A stretch of DNA of 61,133 bases from assembly GCF_001112925.1 (NCBI RefSeq), contig NZ_CPYD01000011.1, positions 1 to 61,133 of the forward strand, read 5' to 3'. Numbering within the stretch: the first letter of the stretch is position 1; the number at the start of each line of letters is the position of its first letter. Shown one piece after another: positions 61,095 to 61,133 of this stretch. Under the pieces are notes generated by a model. That model saw only the letters and a list, made by a program, of their open reading frames with translations. It was not told the origin of the DNA and did no database searches. A program made the translations under genes and the position numbers. The stretch is from Yersinia nurmii (GTDB lineage: Bacteria; Pseudomonadota; Gammaproteobacteria; Enterobacterales; Enterobacteriaceae).

Positions 61095-61133
61095 CTGCGC
61101 TATTATCTGATAGGTCTGAACGTAAAAAGCGGG

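Overview
This 61 kb window is chromosomal DNA of an enterobacterium (order Enterobacterales). Almost every gene has a close Escherichia coli counterpart, and the backbone order matches the E. coli thrS-to-grxD region: thrS-infC-rpmI-rplT-pheM-pheS-pheT-ihfA-btuC-btuE-btuD, nlpC, selO, aroH-ppsR, ppsA, ydiK, ydiJ-menI, sufABCDSE, ldtE, lpp, pykF, two tRNA-Val genes, mdtK, ribE, cfa, punC/punR, purR, ynhF, sodB, mepH, grxD. Three things depart from E. coli: an arnBCADTEF operon between btuD and nlpC, lplA in the place of ydiV, and a hemPRSTUV-type haem locus between selO and aroH. These suggest Yersiniaceae or a neighbour (Yersinia, Serratia, Rahnella or Hafnia-like). The species cannot be fixed from the window alone.

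Layout. 1-7.8 kb is the translation cluster, with visible autoregulation: two tRNA-Thr anticodon-arm mimics ahead of thrS, an AUU start for infC, and the pheM leader peptide plus attenuator ahead of pheST. 8.2-10.7 kb holds vitamin B12 import genes and a glutathione peroxidase. 10.7-12.4 kb is an AT-rich stretch with two genes: a probable class I type III secretion chaperone (CesT/Tir-chaperone type) and a small unrecognised partner. 12.4-19.8 kb is the seven-gene operon that adds L-Ara4N to lipid A (polymyxin resistance), preceded by a good PmrA box. 19.9-22.9 kb carries nlpC, lplA and selO. 23.2-29.3 kb (minus strand) is the haem uptake system with HemP and a perfect 7-1-7 Fur box over the -10 element. 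29.6-34.3 kb carries aroH, ppsR and ppsA.

34.3-40 kb holds the RprA small RNA (minus strand, with an upstream RcsB-type box), ydiK, and ydiJ-menI. 40.5-46.2 kb is the SUF iron-sulfur operon behind an IscR type 2-like site and a second perfect Fur box. 46.6-50 kb carries the peptidoglycan/lipoprotein genes ldtE and lpp, then pykF with a Cra operator. 50.3-61.1 kb carries the tRNA-Val pair, the multidrug exporter mdtK, riboflavin synthase, cfa, the punC/punR pair, purR, ynhF, sodB, mepH and grxD.

Themes. Iron links several blocks: two Fur boxes that differ only in the central base control haem import and SUF assembly, and sodB and grxD are iron-linked. Envelope stress and remodelling link arn, nlpC, ldtE, lpp, mepH, cfa and RprA. 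Central carbon flow links ppsA, ppsR and pykF, with Cra-type sites upstream of both ppsA and pykF. The least explained part is the chaperone-like gene, its partner, and the structured AT-rich gap that follows (10.7-12.4 kb).
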